Shown here piece by piece: positions 27,353 through 35,424 of a stretch of 64,000 nucleotides of DNA. Both the position numbers and the translations under genes were made by a program. Source of the stretch: Nocardioides marinisabuli (GTDB lineage Bacteria; Actinomycetota; Actinomycetes; Propionibacteriales; Nocardioidaceae); assembly GCF_013466785.1 (NCBI RefSeq), contig NZ_CP059163.1, positions 3,844,001 to 3,908,000 of the forward strand. The letters run 5' to 3'. Positions within the stretch are counted from its first letter, which is position 1; each line of letters starts with the position of its first letter. The notes beneath the pieces were generated by a model. The model had not been told where the DNA came from. It saw nothing but the letters and a program-made list of their open reading frames with translations, and searched no databases.

Positions 27353-27648
27353 GTTGGTCGAGCAGCGACGAGCGCCAGCGAGGAGTGGAGCCCCCGTTGG
27401 TCGAGCAGCGACGAGCGCCAGCGAGGAGCGTCGCCGAGACCCGGTGAGCGCCGCGCCCGCCGTACGCCGGGTGATTGCGGGGTTTCGAGACGGTTGCTGC
27501 GCAGCCTCCTCAACCAACGATGTCGTTGTTCGAGCAGCGACGAGCGCCAGCGAGGAGCGTCGCCGAGACCCGGTGAGCGCCGCGCCCGCCGTACGTCGGG
27601 TGGGCCGGGGGTCTCGCGACCGTTGCTGCGCAACCTCCTCAACCAACG
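27353..27648. repeat. Tandem copies of a 124-nt inverted-repeat element
   Basis: This gene-free stretch of about 350 bases (27333-27680) holds two full 124-nt units, 27396-27519 and 27525-27648, which are nearly identical. A 34-nt 5' fragment precedes them at 27353-27386. Each unit begins GTTGGTCGAGCAGCGACGAG (GTTGTT in the last) and ends CCTCAACCAAC. The ends are inverted and the interior contains GCGTCGCCGAGACC / GGTTTCGAGACGG-type complementary parts, so each can form a long hairpin. It looks like a dispersed actinobacterial palindromic repeat; no coding sequence is seen. Confidence 0.85.
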
Positions 27649-27680
27649 CCCGTCGGTCTGAGCCGCCGCGAGGGCGCCGG

Positions 27681-28100
27681 TCAGCGAGCGTCGAGCTGCT
27701 CGCGGACCCACCGCACCGTCGGCGCCGTGCGCACGGTCCCGCGCGAGAACACCGTCGGCACGGTCGCGTCGCCGCCGTTGACGCTGCGCACGCGCGCGAG
27801 GGCGTCGGGGTCGCTGGAGATGTCGACCCAGACGACGCGCCTGCCGGTCAGCAGCAGGCCCAGGCGCAGCTTGAGGCAGTGGTGGCAGCCCGGTCGCCAG
27901 TAGACGACCGGCAACCGCTCCTCGCGCCCCCGCTTGCGCCCGGCCGCGTCGCCCGGCGAGCTGGGGAACAGCAGCGGAGAGAGCAGGAACGCCAGCACGA
28001 TCATCACCAGCGCGCCGACCACCGAGCCGACGCCCGGGTCGCTGCCGAGCATCACCCCGGCCGCCACCAGCAGCGCGGCCGAGCCGCCCCAGCGGCCCAT
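27681..28100 (-). CDS. Membrane-anchored glutaredoxin-like (mycoredoxin-type) protein
   Basis: 139 aa. Two predicted membrane segments (about 5-19 and 25-45) are followed by a basic linker and a small thioredoxin-fold domain. That domain has the redox motif C72-H-H-C75 (YWRPGCHHCLKL) and the cis-Pro segment DATVPTVFSRG. Probably a thiol-disulfide or mycothiol-linked reductase facing the cytoplasm. The start overlaps the stop of the upstream DUF480-methyltransferase gene by one base. Confidence 0.8.
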   Translation of the reverse strand: MGRWGGSAALLVAAGVMLGSDPGVGSVVGALVMIVLAFLLSPLLFPSSPGDAAGRKRGREERLPVVYWRPGCHHCLKLRLGLLLTGRRVVWVDISSDPDALARVRSVNGGDATVPTVFSRGTVRTAPTVRWVREQLDAR

Positions 28101-29314
28101 CAGGGCTGCCCGCCCAGCACGTAGAGGCGCTGGCTGGTCTCGCCCAGCGCCGCCCGCGGGCCGCGCACGAACCTCTCCACGTCGACCAGGCCGGCCGCCT
28201 CGACGGCCGCCACGACCTCGGCCGGGTCGTGCTGCACGAACCCGAGGCCGCCCTCCCCGAGGTCGACGTCGAACCAGCTGTCCAGGCGGCGCACCTCGTG
28301 GCCGGCCTGAAGGGCGACCAGCAGCACTCCCCCGGGCGCCAGCGGGCGGGCCAGCGCGGCCAGCGCGTCGGGCAGCTCGGAGCCGGCGAGGTGGGTCAGC
28401 GAGTGCCAGGCCAGCACCGCGCCCCAGCCGGCGGCGGACTCCGGGCGCATCAGACGGCGCAGGTCGCCGGTCTCGTAGCGGACCCCAGGGTGCCGCTCGC
28501 GCGCCTGGGCGACCATCTCGGGGGTCAGGTCCAGGCCGCGGGCGTCGGCCCCCAGACCCGCCAGGTGGGCGGTCACGTGGCCCGGCCCGCAGCCCGCGTC
28601 GACGACCGGCAGCCCGTCGGCGGCCCGCACGACCCGCTCGAGCAGCCAGCGCTCGAACGGCAGGTCGTCGAGCTCACCGGCGAAGCGCTCGGCGTAGGGC
28701 CCGGCCACGGCGGCGTACGCCGCGCGGACCCGCTCGTCGCGGCGCTCCGGGCCGTCGGCCAACGGGCTCTCCCGGTCGACCGGGGCAGCCGCCGCGGGGG
28801 CCGGCTCGGCCTCGGCGGGCCCCAGCAGGTGCACCCACCGGTGGTCCTGCTCGCGGGGGCGGCGCTCGAGCTGGCGGACCAGCGGCTCCTCGCGCGCGGC
28901 GAGCCGGGCCAGGCAGGCGGCCACCTCGTCGCGGTCGGCGAAGGTGTGCAGCCGCTCGGTGCGGGTGCGCAGCTCGCCCGGCGACTGCGCCCCGCGCAGC
29001 AGCAGCACGGTGAGCAGCGCCCGCTCGTCGTCGCCCAGGCCCAGCACCTCGTCGAGGGCCTGGTGGTACTTCAGGGTGCGGCGCCCGGTGTCGGACCACA
29101 CGATCCGCAGCAGGCCGCGCTCCTTGAGCGCGTGGGCGGTCTGCTTGACCTGCTCCTCGTCCAGGTCGGTGACCGGGTCGCGGCTGCTGGACTGGTTGCA
29201 GGCGGTGCGCAGGGCGCCGAGCGTCATCGGGTACGAGGCCGGGACGGTCACCTGCTTCTCCAGCAGGGCGCCGAGGACACGCTGCTGGGTCGCGTCGAGT
29301 GGCTGGTCGAGCAT
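28100..29314 (-). CDS. DUF480 (YceH-like) and methyltransferase fusion
   Basis: 404 aa. Residues about 1-170 are DUF480/YceH: LDATQQRVLGALLEKQVTVPASYPMTLGALRTACNQ..., a winged-helix pair. Residues about 195-400 are a class I SAM methyltransferase with VVDAGCGPGHVTAHLAGLG (motif I), and LAWHSLTHL / PLAPGGVLLVALQ further on. Both halves look intact. The fusion suggests a regulatory DNA-binding part joined to a methyl transfer part; the substrate is unknown. The downstream glutaredoxin gene is translationally coupled. Confidence 0.85.
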   Translation of the reverse strand: MLDQPLDATQQRVLGALLEKQVTVPASYPMTLGALRTACNQSSSRDPVTDLDEEQVKQTAHALKERGLLRIVWSDTGRRTLKYHQALDEVLGLGDDERALLTVLLLRGAQSPGELRTRTERLHTFADRDEVAACLARLAAREEPLVRQLERRPREQDHRWVHLLGPAEAEPAPAAAAPVDRESPLADGPERRDERVRAAYAAVAGPYAERFAGELDDLPFERWLLERVVRAADGLPVVDAGCGPGHVTAHLAGLGADARGLDLTPEMVAQARERHPGVRYETGDLRRLMRPESAAGWGAVLAWHSLTHLAGSELPDALAALARPLAPGGVLLVALQAGHEVRRLDSWFDVDLGEGGLGFVQHDPAEVVAAVEAAGLVDVERFVRGPRAALGETSQRLYVLGGQP

Positions 29315-29355
29315 GCGCCCAACCTACGTGGCGCGCGGGCCGCGCCGCGGGCGAC

Positions 29356-29859
29356 TCACAGGTCGTGCACCTCGCCGGCGTCGGGGTCCCAGTGCCGCAG
29401 CCCGCCCAGGCGCAGCTCGAGGTCGGCGTCGACACCGGCCAGCGCCTCCAGCGCCCGCGGCATGTCGCCCGGCTCCAGGCGGCGCGCCAGCGTCACGTGC
29501 GGCACCCAGCCCAGGTGGCGCCGCTCCGGGACCTGCACGCGCACCGCGAGCACGCGGCGTACGACGTCGTCGGCGAGCTGGACGGGCCGCGCCAGGGTGA
29601 CCCGGCCCTCGCCCAGCAGGAGCACGCCGCCGACCAGCGCGGTGACCGGCAGCAGCGGGGCGAGCCGGGCCCGGGCCACGTCGAAGGCGGCGTCGGGCAG
29701 CTGCTCGGCCTCCACGACGCTGACGTGCGGGGCGTTGGTGCTGCCACGGTGGTCGAGCTGCGAGGGCAGGCCCGCGTCGCGCAGCGCCTGCCACTGGGCG
29801 CGCACCGCCTCCTGCCCGGCGTCGTCGGGGACCAGCTCGAAGGAGTGCAGGCGCGGCAT
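29356..29859 (-). CDS. 2'-5' RNA ligase-family (2H phosphoesterase) protein
   Basis: 167 aa. Two HxS/T motifs of the 2H phosphoesterase superfamily are visible, APHVSVV near residue 45 and VPHVTLAR near 120. ATG 29859 (MPRLHSFELV) is chosen over an upstream GTG at 29880. Probably a cyclic phosphodiesterase/RNA ligase-like enzyme; the physiological substrate is unknown. Confidence 0.8.
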   Translation of the reverse strand: MPRLHSFELVPDDAGQEAVRAQWQALRDAGLPSQLDHRGSTNAPHVSVVEAEQLPDAAFDVARARLAPLLPVTALVGGVLLLGEGRVTLARPVQLADDVVRRVLAVRVQVPERRHLGWVPHVTLARRLEPGDMPRALEALAGVDADLELRLGGLRHWDPDAGEVHDL

Positions 29860-29901
29860 CCGCCCATCCTGCCCCGGCACCCCCGTGCCACGATCACCCG
29901 C

Positions 29902-30216
29902 ATGGCCTGGTTCGTGCTCGTGATCTCCGGTGTCCTCGAAGCGGTGTGGGCCACGGCCCTGGGCCGGTCCGACGGGCTGAGCCGACCGGTGCCGTCGGTC
30001 GTCTTCGGCGTCGCGGTGGTGCTCAGCATGCTCGGCCTGGCGCAGGCGATGCGCACCCTGCCGGTCGGCACGGCGTACGCCGTGTGGGTCGGCATCGGCG
30101 CGTCGCTGACGGTCGCCTACGCGATGGTCACCGGCGACGAGCCCGCCGACCTGGCGCGCGTCGCGCTGCTGGTGGGCCTGGTCGGCTGCATCGTGGGCCT
30201 CAAGCTCGTCAGCTGA
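29902..30216 (+). CDS. SMR-family efflux protein (SugE/Gdx-like)
   Basis: 104 aa with four predicted membrane helices filling the protein. The conserved glutamate of helix 1 is in VLEAVWATALG (E14 region), and helix 3 contains GTAYAVWVGIGAS, the SMR signature. The length is normal for a homodimeric SMR exporter; SugE/Gdx members export guanidinium and small cations. Its stop overlaps the end of the photolyase remnant on the other strand by eight bases. Confidence 0.88.
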   Translation: MAWFVLVISGVLEAVWATALGRSDGLSRPVPSVVFGVAVVLSMLGLAQAMRTLPVGTAYAVWVGIGASLTVAYAMVTGDEPADLARVALLVGLVGCIVGLKLVS

Positions 30217-30490
30217 GCCACCGAGCGGCGCGCCGGCTGTGGACAGCCTTCGTCGCGGGCTCCATCCGGTCGTAGAGGTTGGCGATCATCCGCGAGCGCG
30301 GGTTGCCGGCGAAGACCGCGTGGTGGTCGCGCACGAAGGTCCAGTAGAGCGCGTCCCAGTCGGCCTCCCAGTCGCCGCGCGGCAGGTCGCTCATCTTGCG
30401 CAGGTAGTTGGACCCCGACACGTACGGCTTGGTGGTGACCGCCTCGCCGGAGGCGAACTGGCTCATCGCGTGGACGTTAGGGACCATCAC
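30209..30490 (-). pseudogene. C-terminal fragment of photolyase-related protein
   Basis: About 92 residues in frame to a stop at 30209. VMVPNVHAMSQFASGE, TKPYVSGSNYLRKMSD and ALYWTFV are hallmarks of the C-terminal FAD-binding end of the cryptochrome/photolyase-related (DPRP) family. The homologous N-terminus lies at 33766-34188, with an insertion of about 3.3 kb between and the central part missing. The upstream edge of homology near 30490 marks the left junction. The gene is dead. Confidence 0.8.
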
Positions 30491-30657
30491 CGCGCCTAGA
30501 CATCGCACAGCAGCATCCGTGCTTGGCGGTCACAGGATCAGCCACCAGCGGTCGTTGGTGCTGATGACGATCGACTGCGCGTTGCCACGTCGACTTAGCG
30601 TCAACGAGTTAAGGTCCAGAGCGTCGATGCCTCGTGACAGGTCGATCTAGGAGCAGG

Positions 30658-31716
30658 ATGAAGAATTTTGATACCCGGGCGTACAGCATCTCGGACTTCG
30701 CGGAATGGAACGCGGCTGGTCGTCTGATCCTGGATCCCAAATTTCAGCGCAGGTCAGTTTGGACTCGCCAAGCGAAGTCGTATCTTATAGACACCGTTTT
30801 GCGGGGCAAGCCAATGCCCAAAGTCTTAATCACACAGTCCCTGATTGATGGAAAGAATGTGCGTACCGTTGTTGACGGTCAACAACGGCTGCGCGCCATT
30901 CTTGAGTACTTGGATGGCAGTTTTACCGTCTTAAGGGGTCACAACTCCCAGCATGCGGGCCTCCTGTACGAAGAACTTCCCCCAGAAGTGCAGCAATCGG
31001 TATGGCAGTACGAGATTGGCGTTGACGTTTTATTCGAAACAGAACTAAGCGAACTGCTGGATACTTTCGCTCGATTGAACACCTACTCGGTAAAACTGAA
31101 CGCAACAGAACTCTTGAACGCAACCTACTTAGGTGCGTTCAAAACGACGGCTCATACTCTGGGACACCGATACGCTGAGTACTGGATCGATGCAAAAGTA
31201 CTAACCGTTTCCCAAGTCGCTCGCATGGCGGAGGTCGAGCTCTCAGCCGACCTACTCGGGGCACTCCTGGATGGGGTTTCCCCGAAGAAGCAGATCCCCG
31301 CACACTATAAGCGATACGACGGGGATGCCTCCGAGGCAGAAGTCAACGCCCAGGCTGAAGCCTTTGACGATGTGATGCGCTTCATCGGCGAGGTATACGA
31401 CCCGCAGGATCTAGCAAATACGAACTTCAGAAGAATTCACCTGTTCTACTCCATGTTCATCTCAGTCGCTAACATGCTCCTGCAGCGTCCGAGCCTTGTC
31501 ACGAAGCCGATCGCCCCTATGCGGCCACGTGATGTGCGGATTGTCCTGGACGACATATCCGCAGAATTCGATGCGTTTGCTGCGGGCGACGTAGACGGGG
31601 TCTTCGATGGGATGGACAGGTTCGTCGAAGCTTCACGACGGGCGACTACCGATGAAGACAAGCGACTTTTCCGATCGGAGTTCATCTCTGCTCGCCTGTC
31701 CTCTATCAAGGCATGA
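30658..31716 (+). CDS. DUF262-domain protein (GmrS-like N-terminal nuclease/NTPase fold)
   Basis: 352 aa. The DUF262 signatures are clear: LDPKFQRRSVWT (about 25-36) and VVDGQQRLRAILEYLDG (about 71-87) with the ParB-like DGQQR motif. No C-terminal DUF1524 HNH domain is present, so it is the short form. ATG 30658 follows AGGAG. It overlaps the next gene by four bases (ATGA). Base composition is clearly lower in GC than the flanks, marking acquired DNA. DUF262 proteins occur in type IV restriction and other defence pairs; a role together with the HEPN protein is inferred. Confidence 0.85.
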   Translation: MKNFDTRAYSISDFAEWNAAGRLILDPKFQRRSVWTRQAKSYLIDTVLRGKPMPKVLITQSLIDGKNVRTVVDGQQRLRAILEYLDGSFTVLRGHNSQHAGLLYEELPPEVQQSVWQYEIGVDVLFETELSELLDTFARLNTYSVKLNATELLNATYLGAFKTTAHTLGHRYAEYWIDAKVLTVSQVARMAEVELSADLLGALLDGVSPKKQIPAHYKRYDGDASEAEVNAQAEAFDDVMRFIGEVYDPQDLANTNFRRIHLFYSMFISVANMLLQRPSLVTKPIAPMRPRDVRIVLDDISAEFDAFAAGDVDGVFDGMDRFVEASRRATTDEDKRLFRSEFISARLSSIKA

Positions 31717-32270
31717 GCCCGACCGCTCAATCCACATGGGAGGACTTCTCCGCGCAGCTCTCGACGTGCCGGGAACTGAGGGCAAAGGTACTCGACACTG
31801 ACATTCCCGATCAGGGGCTGCACCTGGTCTATGAGTCCATACTCATGCGCGCATTCCGAACTCTAGAAACGAGCCTTGAAAAGACCTTTGTAGCTTACAT
31901 GCTCGGGGAATATACATTGGCGGGGCACGAGGTTCCTAGCTGTCTGAGTGCACGAGATAGGTCTCACGCGAACGTAGTCCTTCTCGGGGCAGGTAACAAG
32001 TGGGTCGACTGGACCGATGCCACTGCAGTACGAGCGCGCTCACTAGTGTTCTTCGGCGAGGAAAATCCGATTGGTTTAAGCTTGGCGAGTTTTTCTCAAC
32101 AAATGGGCTGGATGCGAAGCCTGAGAAATCATGTCGCGCACGACAGCGTCGAGAGCAAGGGTAAGTATCTACGCACTTTGACCACCATGCTCACTGTCGC
32201 TCCCATTTCCGCGCCGTCGGTTGGCGAGTTCCTTGCCTCGCGCCCTAGCTGTTCTGACCACGGACGTTAG
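31713..32270 (+). CDS. HEPN-type RNase-like protein, 3' end replaced by IS481 insertion
   Basis: 185 aa in the present frame. The HEPN catalytic motif R-x4-H is at R138-H143 (SLRNHVAHDS), within an all-helical protein. It resembles the MAE_28990/MAE_18760-like HEPN group, which is known beside DUF262. An IS element entered after codon 179. The final six residues (CSDHGR) and the stop come from the left IS end. Removing the IS and one 6-bp duplication restores a frame of 217 codons ending at 33488. The truncated product keeps the catalytic motif, so residual activity is possible. Confidence 0.75.
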   Translation: MSPTAQSTWEDFSAQLSTCRELRAKVLDTDIPDQGLHLVYESILMRAFRTLETSLEKTFVAYMLGEYTLAGHEVPSCLSARDRSHANVVLLGAGNKWVDWTDATAVRARSLVFFGEENPIGLSLASFSQQMGWMRSLRNHVAHDSVESKGKYLRTLTTMLTVAPISAPSVGEFLASRPSCSDHGR

Positions 32271-33365
32271 GTACGGCGGGTCGGCTGGACCATGACGAAG
32301 ACCTCCGGGTGAGGTGTGGAGCTACCACAGCAACCACATCCACCACGGAGGTCTTCATGACCCACGCTAACGCCACCCTCACCCCAGCCGGGCGACTGCG
32401 TCTGGCCCAGCTCGTCGTCGACCACGACTGGACCTACGCCCGTGCCGCCGAACGGTTCTCCGTCAGCATCACCACCGCCCGCCGCTGGGCCCTGCGTTAC
32501 CGCGAATCCGGCAGGGCCGGCATGGTCGACCGGTCCTCACGACCGCACCGCTGCCCAAACCAGCTGCCCCGACGAACCGAGCGTCGGATCGTGAGCCTGC
32601 GAGTCACCCGGCGCTGGGGACCGGCCCGGATCGCCTACCACCTCGGGCAGAACCCCTCGACCGTCCACCAGGTCCTGCGCCGCTACGGCTGCCCACGGCT
32701 GAAGTGGACCGACCCCGCCACCGGCACCCGGATCAAGACCTCCTCGCGGGACAAGCGACGCTACGAGCACGCCGCACCGGGCGATCTGGTCCACGTCGAC
32801 ATCAAGAAGCTCGGCAAGATCCCCGACGGCGGCGGCTGGCGCGTCCACGGCCGCGGATCAGCCCAAGACCGCAGCGCCGGCGCCACACGCGACCGGGCCG
32901 CCCGCTCCGGTGCCACACCCTCGCGCGGCTACGTCTACCTCCACCACGCCGTAGACGACCACTCCCGGCTGGCCTACTCCGAGATCCTCACCGACGAACG
33001 CAAGGAGACCGCCGCAGGGTTCTGGCAACGCGCCCGCGCCTACTTCGCCGAGCACGGCATCGCGGTCAGCGCCGTCTTGACCGACAACGGCTCCTGCTAC
33101 CGATCACGGCTCTGGGCCGCGACCCTGGGCCAGGACGTCAAACACCGCCGCACCCGCCCCTACCGGCCCCAGACCAACGGCAAGGTCGAACGCTTCAACC
33201 GCACCCTGCTCGAGGAATGGGCCTACGCCTGCGCCTACACCTCAGAAGCCGACCGCGCGTCCGCCTACCCGGAGTGGCTCCATCACTACAATCACCACCG
33301 CGGCCACACCAGCCTCAAAGGCAAGTCACCCATCGACCGCGTGCCCAACCTCCCCGGGCAGAACA
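32250..33365 (+). mobile_element. IS481-family insertion sequence, 1116 bp
   Basis: Terminal inverted repeats are visible. The left end reads TGTTCTGACCACGGACGTTA and the right end, reversed, reads TGTTCTGCCCGGGGAGGTTG; about 17 of the first 22 positions agree. It is flanked by a 6-bp direct duplication CCTAGC (32244-32249 and 33366-33371), proving a simple transposition event. It carries a single intact transposase gene and interrupts the HEPN gene. Confidence 0.93.
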
Positions 33366-33370
33366 CCTAG
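32357..33370 (+). CDS. IS481-family transposase
   Basis: 337 aa. The N-terminal HTH region (WTYARAAERFSVSITTARRW, about 25-44) is followed by an rve-type DDE integrase core: D148 (LVHVDIKK), D243 (LTDNGSC) and E278 (TNGKVERFNRTLLEEW). The start is ATG 32357. The frame runs through the right inverted repeat, and its TAG stop is supplied by the CCTAGC target duplication. It appears intact and probably functional. Confidence 0.93.
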   Translation: MTHANATLTPAGRLRLAQLVVDHDWTYARAAERFSVSITTARRWALRYRESGRAGMVDRSSRPHRCPNQLPRRTERRIVSLRVTRRWGPARIAYHLGQNPSTVHQVLRRYGCPRLKWTDPATGTRIKTSSRDKRRYEHAAPGDLVHVDIKKLGKIPDGGGWRVHGRGSAQDRSAGATRDRAARSGATPSRGYVYLHHAVDDHSRLAYSEILTDERKETAAGFWQRARAYFAEHGIAVSAVLTDNGSCYRSRLWAATLGQDVKHRRTRPYRPQTNGKVERFNRTLLEEWAYACAYTSEADRASAYPEWLHHYNHHRGHTSLKGKSPIDRVPNLPGQNT

Positions 33371-33488
33371 CAAGGGTGCCTTGAAGCAGCGCGAAGTGCT
33401 GTCGTATTTCTTGGATCGATCTGAATCTTTGATGAAAGAGGCCCTTGAGTACGTTGAGCCGTCAGCAAATTCGACCAGCCTGGCTTAG
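33366..33488 (+). pseudogene. Displaced 3' end of the HEPN gene
   Basis: 41 codons including the stop, in frame with codon 177 of the HEPN gene once the IS and one CCTAGC copy are removed. It reads PSKGALKQREVLSYFLDRSE and continues to ...EYVEPSANSTSLA, a helical C-terminus. It now lacks a start and is untranslated. Confidence 0.8.
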
Positions 33489-33765
33489 GTGCGAATTCTC
33501 GTAAGCACAGCCGAACGAAGGCGAAACGCCTACGGCCAGGACGTCTCACCGTCGCAAAGTACTCGCCCCTTGCGTCGAGAACTTCAGACGCCGCCCGACG
33601 TACGCGCATTGGTCGGGGTCCTCCGACGCCGCGTGCCCACCCAGTGCTTCTCGCAGCACTGAGTCGCGATGTCGCTACCAGGGTCGCCCATGGGGGTACA
33701 TGTCAGCGAACTCTCTCTTGAGGACTCGAGTGCACGCACTCGCCGCTCGTACAGCGCGCGAGAAA
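33489..33765. other. Stretch without recognisable gene inside the insertion
   Basis: Between the HEPN remnant and the photolyase fragment I see no supported gene. Two short opposing frames (33584-33784 minus, 33669-33875 plus) have no family features. Composition is intermediate between the island and the chromosome. The right junction of the insertion with the photolyase gene lies somewhere near 33820. Confidence 0.5.
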
Positions 33766-34188
33766 TCAGCGATCTCCCGACCAAGATCCAACTCGTCTGG
33801 AACCCAGACCAAGGACGTCCTCGGGGCGCAGCGCGTAGCCCCCGTCGGCCAGCGCCGCGGTCAGGTCGCGGCTGAGCCAGTCGTCCACGACGTCGTACGC
33901 CGTCACCTGCTGCGGCGCGAGCCGCTCGACGAGCGTGGCGAGCGCCCGCCGGCTGGTGGTGCGCCCGTCGGTGTCGACCTGCTCGACGGTGAAGCCCGCC
34001 TCGTGCAGCCGGTCCGCGAACCGGCGCATGCTGGCCCGGTGCAGGACCAGCTTGTGGGTGTGGAAGCGGTACTGCCGGAAGAGCAGGTCGTGCTCGACCA
34101 GCACGAAGACGGTGCCGCTCGGCGCCTCGAGGTGCTCGACGAAGAGCTGGTGCGGCAGCACCAGCCGCACGTGCGCGGTCGACGGCAT
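33766..34188 (-). pseudogene. N-terminal fragment of photolyase-related protein
   Basis: 140 aa frame from ATG 34188. VRLVLPHQLF at the start, then VFVLVEHDLLFRQYRFHTHKLVLHRASMR, are typical of the N-terminal Rossmann domain of the DPRP cryptochrome/photolyase-related family. Homology fades around residue 120 (near 33820), after which the frame runs into inserted DNA. The complementary C-terminus is at 30209-30490; roughly 290 central residues are lost. No DNA repair function can remain. Confidence 0.8.
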
Positions 34189-34235
34189 GACCCGACCCTA
34201 GGCAGGCGGCTCGGGCTGGTCCCTCACCCGCGGGG

Positions 34236-34643
34236 TCAGCCGGCCCAGGTCATCGCCACGACCGTGCCGACCAGCAGGATCTCCAGGACCAGGACCAGCA
34301 GGGCGACGCTGGCCAGGGTGCTGGCGCACGTGGACGGCTCGCGCGCGGCGGCGGAGCCCGGGCGGCCGGAACCCGCGCCCACCCAGGCGAGACCGAGCAG
34401 CGTGGCCACCGGGACCGCCAGGAGGACCGACACGCGCGGCACGATCGACGACAGCCACCACCAGCCCGCACCCGGGCCATCGGCGAAGGCCGCGACGACC
34501 CATGGCAGCTGCGCGAGGACGACGAAGCCCGCCAGCACCCAGGTCGCGACCACCAGGACGCGTCGCAGGTCGTGCTGCAGCTGGGCGGGCCGCTCCCCGT
34601 CCTCGACGGGGAAGCGGTGGTCGGGCTGGACGGGACCGGGCAT
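34236..34643 (-). CDS. Small integral membrane protein, function unknown
   Basis: 135 aa with three predicted transmembrane segments: VLVVATWVLAGFVVLAQLPW, SIVPRVSVLLAVPVATLLGL and ASVALLVLVLEILLVGTVVA. The N-terminus is charged and soluble. No recognised domain. It stands between the photolyase remnant and a divergent hydrolase gene, with 40 bases to the latter's start. Confidence 0.6.
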   Translation of the reverse strand: MPGPVQPDHRFPVEDGERPAQLQHDLRRVLVVATWVLAGFVVLAQLPWVVAAFADGPGAGWWWLSSIVPRVSVLLAVPVATLLGLAWVGAGSGRPGSAAAREPSTCASTLASVALLVLVLEILLVGTVVAMTWAG

Positions 34644-34683
34644 GTGCCCACCCTAGGTGCGCCGTCGCCCCTAGAGTCGGCGC

Positions 34684-35424
34684 ATGACGCAGCCCGACCG
34701 GCCGGACTGGCCCGGCTCCTGGACCCCCGGCTCGCACACCCTCGACGGGGTCACCCACGCGACGTACCGCCGCGGCACCGGCCCCGGCGTGGTCGTGGTG
34801 CACGAGATCCCCGGCCTGACCGCCGAGGTGGTCGGCTTCGCCGACGAGCTCGTCGACGCCGGCTACACCGTGGTGCTGCCGCACCTCTTCGGTGAGGCCG
34901 GCCGCCCGATGAGCGTGGGGCAGGTCGCGAAGGTCCTGCCCCGGGTGTGCATCAGCCGCGAGTTCACCGTCATGGCCACCGGGGAGACCTCACCGGTCGT
35001 CGCCTGGCTCCGCGACCTCGCCCGCACCCTGCACGACGAGCTCGGCGGCCCCGGCGTCGGCGCGCTCGGAATGTGCCTGACCGGCGGGTTCGCCCTCGCC
35101 ATGGCCGTCGACACCTCGGTCGCCGCCCCGGTGCTGTGCCAGCCGTCGCTGCCGTTCGCCGTCGGTCGTCGCCGCTCCGCCGACCTGGGCCTCTCCCCCG
35201 CCGACCTCGACGCCGTCAAGCGGCGCGGCTGCAGCGTGCTGGGCCTGCAGTTCGAGAAGGACCCCACCACCGGGACCCGCTTCGACACCCTCGACCGCGA
35301 GCTCGGCGACGCGTTCCTCCGCGTCGACCTGCCCGGCCGGGGCCACTCGACCGTCACCGTGCACCGCCGCCAGGAGGCGGTCGACCGGGTGCTCGGCTTC
35401 TTCGAGGAAGTCCTCGGCGCCTAG
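34684..35424 (+). CDS. Dienelactone hydrolase-family protein
   Basis: 246 aa alpha/beta-hydrolase. VVVVHEIPGLTAEV, GALGMCLTGGFALAMA (nucleophilic Cys, as in dienelactone hydrolase) and the C-terminal LPGRGHSTVT with the catalytic His are present. Possible role in opening lactones from aromatic degradation; the substrate is not visible. Its last 35 bases are duplicated 135 bases downstream. Confidence 0.82.
   Translation: MTQPDRPDWPGSWTPGSHTLDGVTHATYRRGTGPGVVVVHEIPGLTAEVVGFADELVDAGYTVVLPHLFGEAGRPMSVGQVAKVLPRVCISREFTVMATGETSPVVAWLRDLARTLHDELGGPGVGALGMCLTGGFALAMAVDTSVAAPVLCQPSLPFAVGRRRSADLGLSPADLDAVKRRGCSVLGLQFEKDPTTGTRFDTLDRELGDAFLRVDLPGRGHSTVTVHRRQEAVDRVLGFFEEVLGA

Noticed and set aside
27353..27648. 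Possible CRISPR array
   Set aside because: Units are 124 nt with a 5-nt gap and no variable spacers; no cas genes are present.
33584..33875. Two short overlapping opposite frames
   Set aside because: No family features, no convincing ribosome site, and they lie in junction DNA between gene remnants.
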